Shown here: piece after piece, positions 1-6,521 of the stretch
Position numbering within the stretch: the stretch's first letter is position 1
Layout of the letters: the number at the start of each line of letters is the position of its first letter
NCBI GenBank assembly: GCA_002342025.1
Contig: DDPD01000064.1
Coordinates: forward strand, 1-7,644
Reading direction: 5' to 3'
DNA: 7,644 nucleotides
From: Moraxellaceae bacterium UBA2477
GTDB lineage: Bacteria > Pseudomonadota > Gammaproteobacteria > Pseudomonadales > Moraxellaceae
Made by a program: the position numbers and the translations under genes
The notes under the pieces: generated by a model
Seen by the model: the letters and a program-made list of their open reading frames with translations, nothing else
Databases searched by the model: none
Told to the model about the DNA's origin: nothing

Positions 1-20
1 GGTTTGGAGACGCAAACACT

Positions 21-839
21 ATGAGCCAGAAGCAACCTTTACTTCATTTTGCTCATGCCAATGGCATCCCCAGTGATTGCTATGTGCCGTTTCTGGCTGA
101 ACTGCATGAGAAAGCGCGCGTCATTCGCGTGCCCATGCTGGGGCACGACCCGCGCTATCCCATCGCGCCGAACTGGCATGGTTTGGCTGAACAGCTGGCC
201 GATTCCATTCGCAGCCAGGCGGGCGGCGAGCCTGTGATTGGCGTTGGGCATTCGCTAGGTGGCATGACAACGTTAATTGCGGCGACTAAATATCCCGAAC
301 TTTTCCGTGGGGTCATTCTGCTCGATCCCGCCTACATCAACCCCCTGGCGGGTTTTGGCGTGGCGCTATACAAGCTTCTTGGCCGCATTGATGACGTCAC
401 GCCAGCGGGTCGTAGTCTAGGTCGTCGTTCACATTGGCCGGATCGTCAGGCGGTACATGACAGCCTACGTAACAAGGGTTTGTTTAAGCCCTTCACCGAC
501 GCCAGCTTTGCGGGTTATCTCGAGCATGGTTTGGTCGAAAAGGACGATGGTGTTCATTTGCGTTACGACCCCGCCGTGGAAGTCGAGATTTTTCGGCACA
601 CGCCTTCCGATGCCTGGCGCTATCGCAAGCCTTTGAAGTGTCCGGTTGCGGTGTTTACAGGTGAAACCAGCGAATTCCTCAAACGCGGCACCATGCATAA
701 GCTGGCGCAGGCTCAGCGCGTGCCTTTGCAGATCATTCCCGGCGGTCACATGTTCCCGTTTGAGTACCCCGAGAGCACCGCCGCGTCGGTGCTAGCACAG
801 GTAAAGACCATGTGGGCAACGTCAGGCGTGCGCGTTTGA
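21..839 (+). CDS. alpha/beta-hydrolase fold protein (first of tandem pair)
   Basis: A 272-residue protein with the layout of a complete single-domain alpha/beta hydrolase. An HANG oxyanion-type turn lies at residues 12-15. The nucleophile elbow GHSLG is at residues 76-80, making Ser78 the likely nucleophile. A late GGH motif puts the likely catalytic His at residue 243. The acid is not obvious: strand 7 ends in GETSEF, so Glu215 or Glu218 would have to serve instead of the more usual Asp. Residues about 105-200 would form the cap that sets substrate choice. There is no signal peptide, so it is probably cytoplasmic. The ATG at 21 is preceded by GGAGA at 6-10, a rather long but usable spacing. 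The stop is one base from the next hydrolase gene. The substrate cannot be read from the sequence; an esterase, lipase or C-C hydrolase are all possible. Confidence 0.9.
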   Translation: MSQKQPLLHFAHANGIPSDCYVPFLAELHEKARVIRVPMLGHDPRYPIAPNWHGLAEQLADSIRSQAGGEPVIGVGHSLGGMTTLIAATKYPELFRGVILLDPAYINPLAGFGVALYKLLGRIDDVTPAGRSLGRRSHWPDRQAVHDSLRNKGLFKPFTDASFAGYLEHGLVEKDDGVHLRYDPAVEVEIFRHTPSDAWRYRKPLKCPVAVFTGETSEFLKRGTMHKLAQAQRVPLQIIPGGHMFPFEYPESTAASVLAQVKTMWATSGVRV

Positions 840-840
840 T

Positions 841-1710
841 ATGGCCATTGAATCGGTTATCGAACTCCCATTCGGGCGCGGTCGCATCGCACTGAAAACG
901 TGGCATGCCGAAGCGCGCGGTGTTCCCATCGTGTCCTTGCATGGTTGGATGGACAATGCCGCAACGTTTGACCGCATGGCGCCGCACATGGCTGAACATA
1001 CCTTTGTGGCCATGGACCTGCCCGGTCATGGCCTGAGCGATCCAAGACCGGCTGGATTCCGTTATCACAATGCCGATTACTTCGATGATGTGCTGGGGGT
1101 TTTGGATGCCTTGTATCCCCAGCAAAAAGTGATTCTGCTGGGCCACTCGCTGGGCGCGGGCATTCAGATGATGCTGGCTGGCCTGCTGCCTGAGCGTGTG
1201 CAGGCCTTGGTGATGATCGAGGGGCTGGGGCCGCTCACGGCCGACCCGTCGCATTATGTGGACATGACACGGCTTTCTTTAGCCAGTTATCGCGAGTTCC
1301 GGCCCGAGCGCAGGCCGATTGCCAATGAGGCGCAAGCGGTGCAAGCACGCATGAATGGTTTGACCGGCCCGCTGAGCGAAATGGCATCACGCATTCTGTG
1401 TAGCCGCAGTCTAGATCGTAATGCAGATGGCGAGCTGGTTTGGCGTACGGACAAGCGTCTGCGCCAAAACTCCCTGATGCGTTTCAGCGAAGCGCAGGTG
1501 CTGGCCTGCATCCGTGCCATCAGTGTGCCGACGCTGTTGGTGCGCGCTCAAGATGGCGCGCCGTTTGAGCAGGCCGCCGGTCAAGCCAGGCTGGCGGCTT
1601 TTGCGAACTTAAAACAAGTCACGGTGCCCGGCAGACATCATTTGCATTTGGATGAGTCGCCAGCCGAGGTCGCGGCTGAAGTACGGGCCTTTCTTAGCCA
1701 CGTGGTTTAG
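841..1710 (+). CDS. alpha/beta-hydrolase fold protein, SERHL/MEST-like (second of tandem pair)
   Basis: A 289-residue alpha/beta hydrolase of typical length. An LHGWMDNAATFD block sits at residues 33-44; it holds the HG oxyanion motif and is characteristic of the serine-hydrolase-like (SERHL) and MEST-like branch. DLPGHGLSD follows at 59-67. The nucleophile elbow GHSLG at 101-105 makes Ser103 the likely nucleophile. Asp238 in RAQDGAPF is the likely acid. The base is His266 or His267 in PGRHHLHLDESP. There is no signal peptide, so it is probably cytoplasmic. The ATG is one base after the stop of the upstream hydrolase and no strong Shine-Dalgarno is visible, which suggests translational coupling. 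Apart from the common fold the two proteins are not obviously similar, so this is probably not a recent duplication. The 3' end overlaps convergent hrpB. The substrate is unknown. Confidence 0.92.
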   Translation: MAIESVIELPFGRGRIALKTWHAEARGVPIVSLHGWMDNAATFDRMAPHMAEHTFVAMDLPGHGLSDPRPAGFRYHNADYFDDVLGVLDALYPQQKVILLGHSLGAGIQMMLAGLLPERVQALVMIEGLGPLTADPSHYVDMTRLSLASYREFRPERRPIANEAQAVQARMNGLTGPLSEMASRILCSRSLDRNADGELVWRTDKRLRQNSLMRFSEAQVLACIRAISVPTLLVRAQDGAPFEQAAGQARLAAFANLKQVTVPGRHHLHLDESPAEVAAEVRAFLSHVV

Positions 1711-4231
1711 GGTGCTTCACGCCGCGCTGTGGCAAGGCGGTGAGTGGGTCTTCTGGCCAGGGGTGTTTGGGGTAGCGACCGCGCAAATCTTTGCGGACTT
1801 CCGGGTAGCCTTGCCGCCAGAAGCTGGCCAGATCGGCGGTGACGGCGGTGGGACGTCGAGCCGGTGAAAGCAAGTGCAGGGTCAGCCGCAGTTGGCCTTG
1901 CGCCAAAGCGGGTGTATCCAGCCAACCAAAGACTTCCTGCAGCTTCACCGCCAGGACCGGGTTGCCTTCCACACAATAGTCAATCTCCACGCTGCTGCCA
2001 CTGGGCACGGTGAGGTGCGTAGGCAGTAACTCGTTGAGTTGCTGTTGCTGCGACCAATCGAGCTGTGCAAAGAGTGCATCCTGCAAGGGAAAGCGCGACA
2101 TTTCCTCGAGTCGTGACAGGCCACTCAGCCAAGGGCCAGCCCAATCCGCCAGATTTGCCATGAGTGCTACATCGGACACGTCCGGCCAATCATGGGGATG
2201 CCCCGCGTGTAAGCGTTGCACGCGGGCCTGCCACTGCCGCAGCGCCGGTGTCCACGGCAGTGCCTCTGCGCCAAGCTGACACAGACCACCGATGAACACC
2301 GGTAAAAGAATGTCGGGTTTGGGGCGAGGTAGCGGCACGCTGTCCAGAATGAGTGCTGCAAAGCATCGCTGCCGTCGACCAATGACGCTCGCGCTGGAGT
2401 TATCCCACTGCAACATTTCTTCACTCAGCACGCGCCCTGGATGCAGCAGGTCAAGCTGGGCAAGATCAAAGGGCAAGGCGAGGAAGATTTTGGCATCGCG
2501 CGCCTGGGCATCCAGACTGACCGCAATAAGTCCAGGCTCGCCCGCCAGTGCGTCATCGTTACGCAGGCTACAGCCTCGGCCATTGGCCAGCAGGTAGCGC
2601 CCCTCATTACCCGGACGCCTCTGTGCAATGGCATCGGGCCAAGCCAGCGCCAGCAGTTCACTTAAGCTCAACGCGTGGGTTTGGTTGAGGTTAGGGGCGG
2701 GTAGTGCGCGCAAACGCTCTTGCAGCTGTCGCCGTTGCTCTTTCACGCGCTGCAGGCGACCTCGATCAGCGTGGGACGCCAAGGCATCCCCTTGCAAGAG
2801 CGCCAAACGAGCGCGTAAGTCACTGCCAGCCGCGTCGCGTGCTGGTCCGCTGAGCAGGTCACGCTCCGACAGCAAGGCGGCAAATTCAGCGGCCTGTGAA
2901 CCTTGCCCACGGGCATGCGCCAAGACCAGCAGATGCGCCAACCGTGGCGATAAACCGAGTGTTAGCATCTGCCGCCCGTGCGCGGTGATGCGACTGTCTT
3001 GATCCAGCGCCTGCATATCCCGCAGTTGGTCTTGGGCCTGCGCCCAGGCGGGAGCGGGCGGAATATCTAACCAAATCAGTTGTTGTGGGTCCCGTATGCC
3101 CCAACCGGCCAGCGTCAGCGCTAAATCGGCTAGATCGGTTTGGCAGATTTCCGGCGTGGCAAAGCGCGCTAGCCGCTGCTGGGCATCTTCCGACCACAGC
3201 CGCAGGCAGTGACCGGGCTCGATACGACCCGCTCGACCACGTCGTTGCTCGGCATTGGCTTGAGATACCGATTCGGTGATTAAGCCGGAGAGTCCCGTAT
3301 TGGGATCAAAGCGTTGGCTGCGCCGTAAGCCGCAGTCAATGACAACGCGCACCCCTTCGATGGTTAAGCTGGTTTCCGCGATGGCGGTGGCTAAGACGAC
3401 TTTGCGCTGACCACTAGCGGTAGGTGCAATGGCCGCGTCTTGCTCAAACTGGCTGAGTTGGCCATACAGCGGACAAAGTTGTGTGTTGGCCGGTAGGCGT
3501 TGTTGCAACAGCCCTTGCAGGCGGCGAATTTCACTTTCTCCCGGCAGGAAAACCAGTATCGAGCCGGATTCACGTTGCAGAGTCTGATGAATCATTAGCG
3601 CGCAATGCTCGAGCAGAGGAGTTCTGCCGGGTGGGGCATAGCTGATGCTGACCGGATATTGCCGACCGGGGCAATTTAAAATTGGCGCGTCATCGAGTAA
3701 GCGAGACAGGGGAGCAGCATCGAGTGTGGCCGACATCACGAGCAGACGCAGGTCAGGACGAAACACACTTTGGCTTTCTCGGGTCAATGCAAGACCCAAG
3801 TCTGACGACAAATTGCGCTCATGAAACTCGTCGAAAATGATGACACCGTAGGACGATAGTTCCGGGTCATCCTGAACCATGCGCAGCAAAGTACCTTCGG
3901 TAACGACCTCAATTCGTGTCGTTGAGCTGATCTTGCTATCGAGTCGCGTACGATAGCCAACGCGTTGACCTACCGGCTCACCCAGTTGTTTCGCCATGAA
4001 CTGCGCTGCTGCCCGTGCCGCAAGTCGCCGAGGTTCGAGCATCAGAATTCGGCGCTCTTGCAGCCACGTAGCCTGTGCGTGGAGAACGGCGAGAGGGACC
4101 CGAGTGGTTTTTCCGCTGCCTGGTGGGGCTTGTAAAATAGCGGTGTTTGCGCGCTCCAGTGTGGCGAGTAGCTCGGGCAGCACAGCCTCTATTGGCAGTG
4201 ATGTGACTTTAGAAACGAATGAATCAGTCAT
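1694..4231 (-). CDS. hrpB: ATP-dependent helicase HrpB (DEAH-type)
   Basis: An 845-residue superfamily 2 DEAH-type helicase, about the usual HrpB length. Motifs in order, numbered from the ATG at 4231: Walker A APPGSGKTT (35-43), EPRRLAA (66-72), motif II DEFH (134-137, the usual HrpB form), motif III SAT (167-169), motif IV region LVFLPGESE (226-234), motif V ATAIAETSLTIEG (281-293) and motif VI QRRGRAGR (329-336). A helicase-associated HA2-like region follows at about 365-460. The C-terminus carries the HrpB hallmark LLSPARRP and, further on, LRGRYPKH followed by WPEDP. It is expected to act on RNA in the cytoplasm using ATP; the cellular role of HrpB is poorly defined. Start choice: the ATG at 4231 fits the family N-terminus, while an in-frame TTG at 4240 would add three residues. 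Neither has a good Shine-Dalgarno. The gene is convergent with, and overlaps, the second hydrolase, and divergent from the AdeT-like pair. Confidence 0.96.
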   Translation of the reverse strand: MTDSFVSKVTSLPIEAVLPELLATLERANTAILQAPPGSGKTTRVPLAVLHAQATWLQERRILMLEPRRLAARAAAQFMAKQLGEPVGQRVGYRTRLDSKISSTTRIEVVTEGTLLRMVQDDPELSSYGVIIFDEFHERNLSSDLGLALTRESQSVFRPDLRLLVMSATLDAAPLSRLLDDAPILNCPGRQYPVSISYAPPGRTPLLEHCALMIHQTLQRESGSILVFLPGESEIRRLQGLLQQRLPANTQLCPLYGQLSQFEQDAAIAPTASGQRKVVLATAIAETSLTIEGVRVVIDCGLRRSQRFDPNTGLSGLITESVSQANAEQRRGRAGRIEPGHCLRLWSEDAQQRLARFATPEICQTDLADLALTLAGWGIRDPQQLIWLDIPPAPAWAQAQDQLRDMQALDQDSRITAHGRQMLTLGLSPRLAHLLVLAHARGQGSQAAEFAALLSERDLLSGPARDAAGSDLRARLALLQGDALASHADRGRLQRVKEQRRQLQERLRALPAPNLNQTHALSLSELLALAWPDAIAQRRPGNEGRYLLANGRGCSLRNDDALAGEPGLIAVSLDAQARDAKIFLALPFDLAQLDLLHPGRVLSEEMLQWDNSSASVIGRRQRCFAALILDSVPLPRPKPDILLPVFIGGLCQLGAEALPWTPALRQWQARVQRLHAGHPHDWPDVSDVALMANLADWAGPWLSGLSRLEEMSRFPLQDALFAQLDWSQQQQLNELLPTHLTVPSGSSVEIDYCVEGNPVLAVKLQEVFGWLDTPALAQGQLRLTLHLLSPARRPTAVTADLASFWRQGYPEVRKDLRGRYPKHPWPEDPLTALPQRGVKHPKPRG

Positions 4232-4317
4232 TATTGTCAACGGCAGGCAGTTTAGGTGGCGTAGGCTGCATAAAGGGAAAGGAGCTTAGGCTCAGCATAA
4301 TAACAACAGGAGTAGCT
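4232..4317. promoter_or_regulatory. divergent intergenic region between hrpB and the AdeT-like pair
   Basis: This 86-bp gap must hold the start signals for hrpB on the minus strand and for the AdeT-like operon on the plus strand. I cannot identify a convincing -35/-10 pair in either direction. What is visible is an imperfect direct repeat, TAGGCT-GCATAA at 4262-4273 and TAGGCT-CA-GCATAA at 4287-4300, and a small GAGC-TTAG-GCTC hairpin at 4282-4293. The repeat could be an operator, but this is inference. The promoter of one or both genes may lie inside the neighbouring coding sequence. Confidence 0.35.
4308..4312 (+). promoter_or_regulatory. ribosome binding site AGGAG deciding the start at 4318
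   Basis: AGGAG lies 5 bases before the ATG at 4318. It supports that start over the in-frame ATG at 4219, which would place 33 unrelated residues ahead of a clear signal peptide and would overlap the hrpB start region on the opposite strand. Confidence 0.85.
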
Positions 4318-5352
4318 ATGAGCAGATGTCGAATCATAGGACTGGGGCTGATTTTTGCAGCCATGTCCGTCCATGCTCAAACCGTTAAAGCGCCGGCATT
4401 GGTCCCCGTAAAAGCCTGTATTTTTGATCCTACCGGCGCCAATGGGCCGTTTGCGCAATTATCGCGTGACCTCGCCATCGAGGCCCAGCGATATGGCATG
4501 CGCCTCAATGTGAAAATCTATTTGCACGAGCATGTTGCCGCCGAAGATTTCAAGGCGGGGCAATGTGATTTAGTGGGCATATCCACGCTGCGTGCGCGCC
4601 AATTTAACAAGATGGTGGGCAGCATCGATTCGCCGGGCAATTTACGCAGCTATGCTGAAATCAGATCGCTATTGCATGTGCTCGCCAACCCAGCCTTCCA
4701 GCCCATGACGATCACTGGACGCTATCAAGTCATCGGCGTCATGCCCATCGGCGCGCTTTACGTCATGACCCGTGATCGAACCATAAACTCCATTGAGAAA
4801 GCTGCCGGAAAGCGCATTGGGGTTTTGGATTGGGACCCTTCGCAATCGAAAATGATCTCGGCGCTGGGGGCGCAACCGGTGCCGTCCGATATCACCAGTT
4901 ATGGCGGTAAGTTTAATAACGGGCAGGTCGATATTATCGCTGCGCCGGCCATCGCCTATGAGCCGCTGGAGTTGTACAAAGGCATTGGCAAAAATGGCGG
5001 TGTGATTCGTTTCCCCCTGTTGCATGCCACCGCCACCATCATGATTCGTCGCGACTTTCTGCTCGAAAAAATGCCAGATCTCGATGCCCGTATCCAGCAG
5101 CTACAAGCCTATGGCTTACGCTTCCTCGACGCACATTTAGAGCGACTAAAACAGGCTGAAAAGTCCATTCCAGCTGGCGTGTGGGTGGAGCTGACCGCCG
5201 AAGAAAAGAACAGATACTCTCGGATGGTGCGTCAGGCGCGCATCGCGATGACCAAGGATGGTGTGTACGACACATCGACCATGAACTTGTTAAAGCGCGT
5301 GCGCTGTAAACATGATCCTGCCAATGAAGAATGCAGTCTGTTCGATGAATAA
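4318..5352 (+). CDS. secreted AdeT1/AdeT2-like putative solute-binding protein (first paralog)
   Basis: A 344-residue protein with an N-terminal signal peptide: a short Arg-containing start, a hydrophobic core at about residues 6-16, and likely cleavage after VHA at residue 20. The mature protein should be periplasmic. Blocks such as CIFDP (34-38), AAEDFKAGQC (74-83), GSIDSPGNLR (101-110), GRYQV (134-138), VMPIGA (141-146), GKFNNGQ (197-203), DIIAAPA (205-211), ELYKGIG (218-224), GGVIRFPLL (227-235) and the tail KRVRCKH with a final Cys resemble the family containing Acinetobacter AdeT1 and AdeT2 (Pfam AdeT1_2 as I remember it). Members are often labelled RND transporter or aminoglycoside efflux protein, yet this protein has no membrane helix beyond the signal peptide and looks like a ligand-binding protein. 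The mature chain has exactly four cysteines: 34, 83, 330 and 339. It is the first gene of a two-gene tandem operon. The ligand is unknown, and the family name is recalled rather than searched. Confidence 0.85.
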   Translation: MSRCRIIGLGLIFAAMSVHAQTVKAPALVPVKACIFDPTGANGPFAQLSRDLAIEAQRYGMRLNVKIYLHEHVAAEDFKAGQCDLVGISTLRARQFNKMVGSIDSPGNLRSYAEIRSLLHVLANPAFQPMTITGRYQVIGVMPIGALYVMTRDRTINSIEKAAGKRIGVLDWDPSQSKMISALGAQPVPSDITSYGGKFNNGQVDIIAAPAIAYEPLELYKGIGKNGGVIRFPLLHATATIMIRRDFLLEKMPDLDARIQQLQAYGLRFLDAHLERLKQAEKSIPAGVWVELTAEEKNRYSRMVRQARIAMTKDGVYDTSTMNLLKRVRCKHDPANEECSLFDE

Positions 5353-5356
5353 GGAA
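5351..5356 (+). promoter_or_regulatory. ribosome binding site AAGGAA deciding the start at 5363
   Basis: AAGGAA overlaps the last two bases of the upstream stop codon and lies 6 bases before the ATG at 5363. It supports that start over in-frame ATGs at 5312, 5327 and 5345, which lie inside or overlap the previous gene and would push the signal peptide inward. Confidence 0.8.
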
Positions 5357-5362
5357 ATATGC

Positions 5363-6451
5363 ATGAAGTCATTTAAGCAGGTGTTCTTAGCGGGTTGTTT
5401 AGCGGGCGGTTTGTTCGCTGCTCCGGCCGTTGCGGCAGACGTCACACCGGCTTTCCCTAGCCCTAAATCGGCTGGTATGCCACAGCCACTACCCAAGCCC
5501 GTGAAGGTCCGGTTTTGCATTTTCGATCCACTCGGGCCGAATGGAAAAATCGTGACGGCTGCGCGTGAGCTGGCGAAGTTTGCCGCGGAGTGGAACTTCA
5601 TCGCTGAGATAAAAGCCTACACCGATGAGCGGGTAGCGACCGAAGATTTCAAGGCGGGTCAGTGTGAGGCAGTGGCAATTTCCACGTTACGCGCCAAGCA
5701 GTTTAATGCGTCTGTAGGCAGCATTGATTCGCCGGGTAATCTGCGTAATTACGACGAAATGAAGACGTTGCTGAAGATGCTGTCGAATCCTGTGGTGGCC
5801 CAGCTCGCCATCAATGGTAGGTATCAGGTGGCAGCCGTCATGCCGATTGGCGCCATTTTCGTGGTGGTCAATGACCGGCAAATTAACTCGTTGAGCAAGG
5901 CGGCAGGTAAGCGTGTGGTGGTTCTGGAGTGGGATCCTGTTCAAGCCAAAATGATTTCTGGGCTGGGCGCGCAGCCGGTGCTCGCAGATTTCTCGACCTA
6001 TGCGGGAAAGTTCAATAATGGCCAGGCCGACATCATCGCCGCGCCAGCCCTAGGCTTTAAGCCGATGGAGCTTTACAAGGGCATCGGCAGCAAAGGCGGG
6101 GTCATTCGCTTTCCATTGCTGCAGGCCACGGGAACCATTTTGATTCGTCGTGATTTGATTTTGCCGAAAATTCCCGATCTGGATCTTCGCTTAAATCAAG
6201 TCCGGCAACTGGGGCTTCAACACATTGATGGCTTAATCAATATGTTGAAAGAAGCGGAGAAAGACGTGCCAGAGCGCCTCTGGATTGATCTGCCGAAAAC
6301 CGAGCAAGACAAGTATTACCAAATGCTGCGTGAAGCGCGCATTACGCTGATGCGTCAGGGTATTTATAACAATGTGATGCTGGGCATTATGAAGCGAGTG
6401 CGCTGCAAGCATGTGCCCAATGACGCGGAGTGCAAGACGTACGACGAATAA
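5363..6451 (+). CDS. secreted AdeT1/AdeT2-like putative solute-binding protein (second paralog)
   Basis: A 362-residue protein with a clear signal peptide: basic start MKSFK, hydrophobic core at about 7-20, and cleavage near AVAA at residue 25. A proline-rich stretch follows at residues 26-46, with 7 prolines in 21 residues, which the first paralog lacks. From residue 49 onward it aligns without a gap to the first paralog (offset 18 residues) at about 56% identity by hand count. Conserved blocks include CIFDP (52-56), TEDFKAGQC (93-101), GSIDSPGNLR (119-128), VMPIGA (159-164), GKFNNGQ (215-221), DIIAAPA (223-229), GGVIRFPLL (245-253) and the KRVRCKH tail. The only mature-chain cysteines are 52, 101, 348 and 357, all matching those of the paralog. 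It is probably a periplasmic ligand-binding protein. It starts 10 bp after the first gene, so the two are presumably co-transcribed, and a strong terminator follows. The ligand and any transporter partner are unknown. Confidence 0.86.
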   Translation: MKSFKQVFLAGCLAGGLFAAPAVAADVTPAFPSPKSAGMPQPLPKPVKVRFCIFDPLGPNGKIVTAARELAKFAAEWNFIAEIKAYTDERVATEDFKAGQCEAVAISTLRAKQFNASVGSIDSPGNLRNYDEMKTLLKMLSNPVVAQLAINGRYQVAAVMPIGAIFVVVNDRQINSLSKAAGKRVVVLEWDPVQAKMISGLGAQPVLADFSTYAGKFNNGQADIIAAPALGFKPMELYKGIGSKGGVIRFPLLQATGTILIRRDLILPKIPDLDLRLNQVRQLGLQHIDGLINMLKEAEKDVPERLWIDLPKTEQDKYYQMLREARITLMRQGIYNNVMLGIMKRVRCKHVPNDAECKTYDE

Positions 6452-6458
6452 GGCCATT

Positions 6459-6495
6459 AAAAAGCCCCGCCAGTGCAGGCTGGCGGGGCTTTTTT
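6459..6495. terminator. bidirectional rho-independent terminator
   Basis: A near-ideal hairpin. AGCCCCGCCAG (6463-6473) pairs with CTGGCGGGGCT (6480-6490) around a 6-base loop. Five A residues (6459-6463) flank it on the left and six T residues (6490-6495) on the right. On the plus strand it ends the AdeT-like operon 7 bases after its stop codon. Read on the minus strand the A run becomes a U tract, so it can also end the smr-folE transcript that converges on it. Confidence 0.93.
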
Positions 6496-6521
6496 ACGCG
6501 CTTAATGTTGACTCACATCAC

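Noticed and set aside
733..1254. 173-codon minus-strand open frame opposite the second hydrolase
   Set aside because: It lies antisense to a gene with clear catalytic motifs, shows no recognisable domain, is rich in His, Gln and Arg as expected of a shadow frame, and spans the junction of two coupled genes.
1652..1867. 71-codon plus-strand frame covering the hydrolase end and the hrpB 3' end
   Set aside because: Both flanks are explained by conserved proteins; no ribosome site or domain is visible.
4236..4241. TTGACA on the minus strand as the hrpB -35 box
   Set aside because: It lies at the start codon, so transcription would begin inside the gene, and no -10 follows at the right distance.
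4278..4284. AAAGGAG as a second ribosome site for a small gene in the intergenic gap
   Set aside because: No start codon follows within a usable distance; the next ATG is the one at 4318 served by AGGAG at 4308-4312.
4296..4301. CATAAT as a -10 element for the AdeT-like operon
   Set aside because: No matching -35 lies 16-18 bases upstream, and transcription would start about at the ribosome binding site.
4219..4317. Extended N-terminus for the first AdeT-like protein from the ATG at 4219
   Set aside because: It overlaps the hrpB start region, has no supporting ribosome site and would bury the signal peptide; AGGAG precedes the ATG at 4318.
4318..6451. Calling the AdeT-like pair an aminoglycoside efflux pump
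   Set aside because: Neither protein has transmembrane segments beyond the signal peptide, and no RND pump or outer-membrane channel gene lies in the window.
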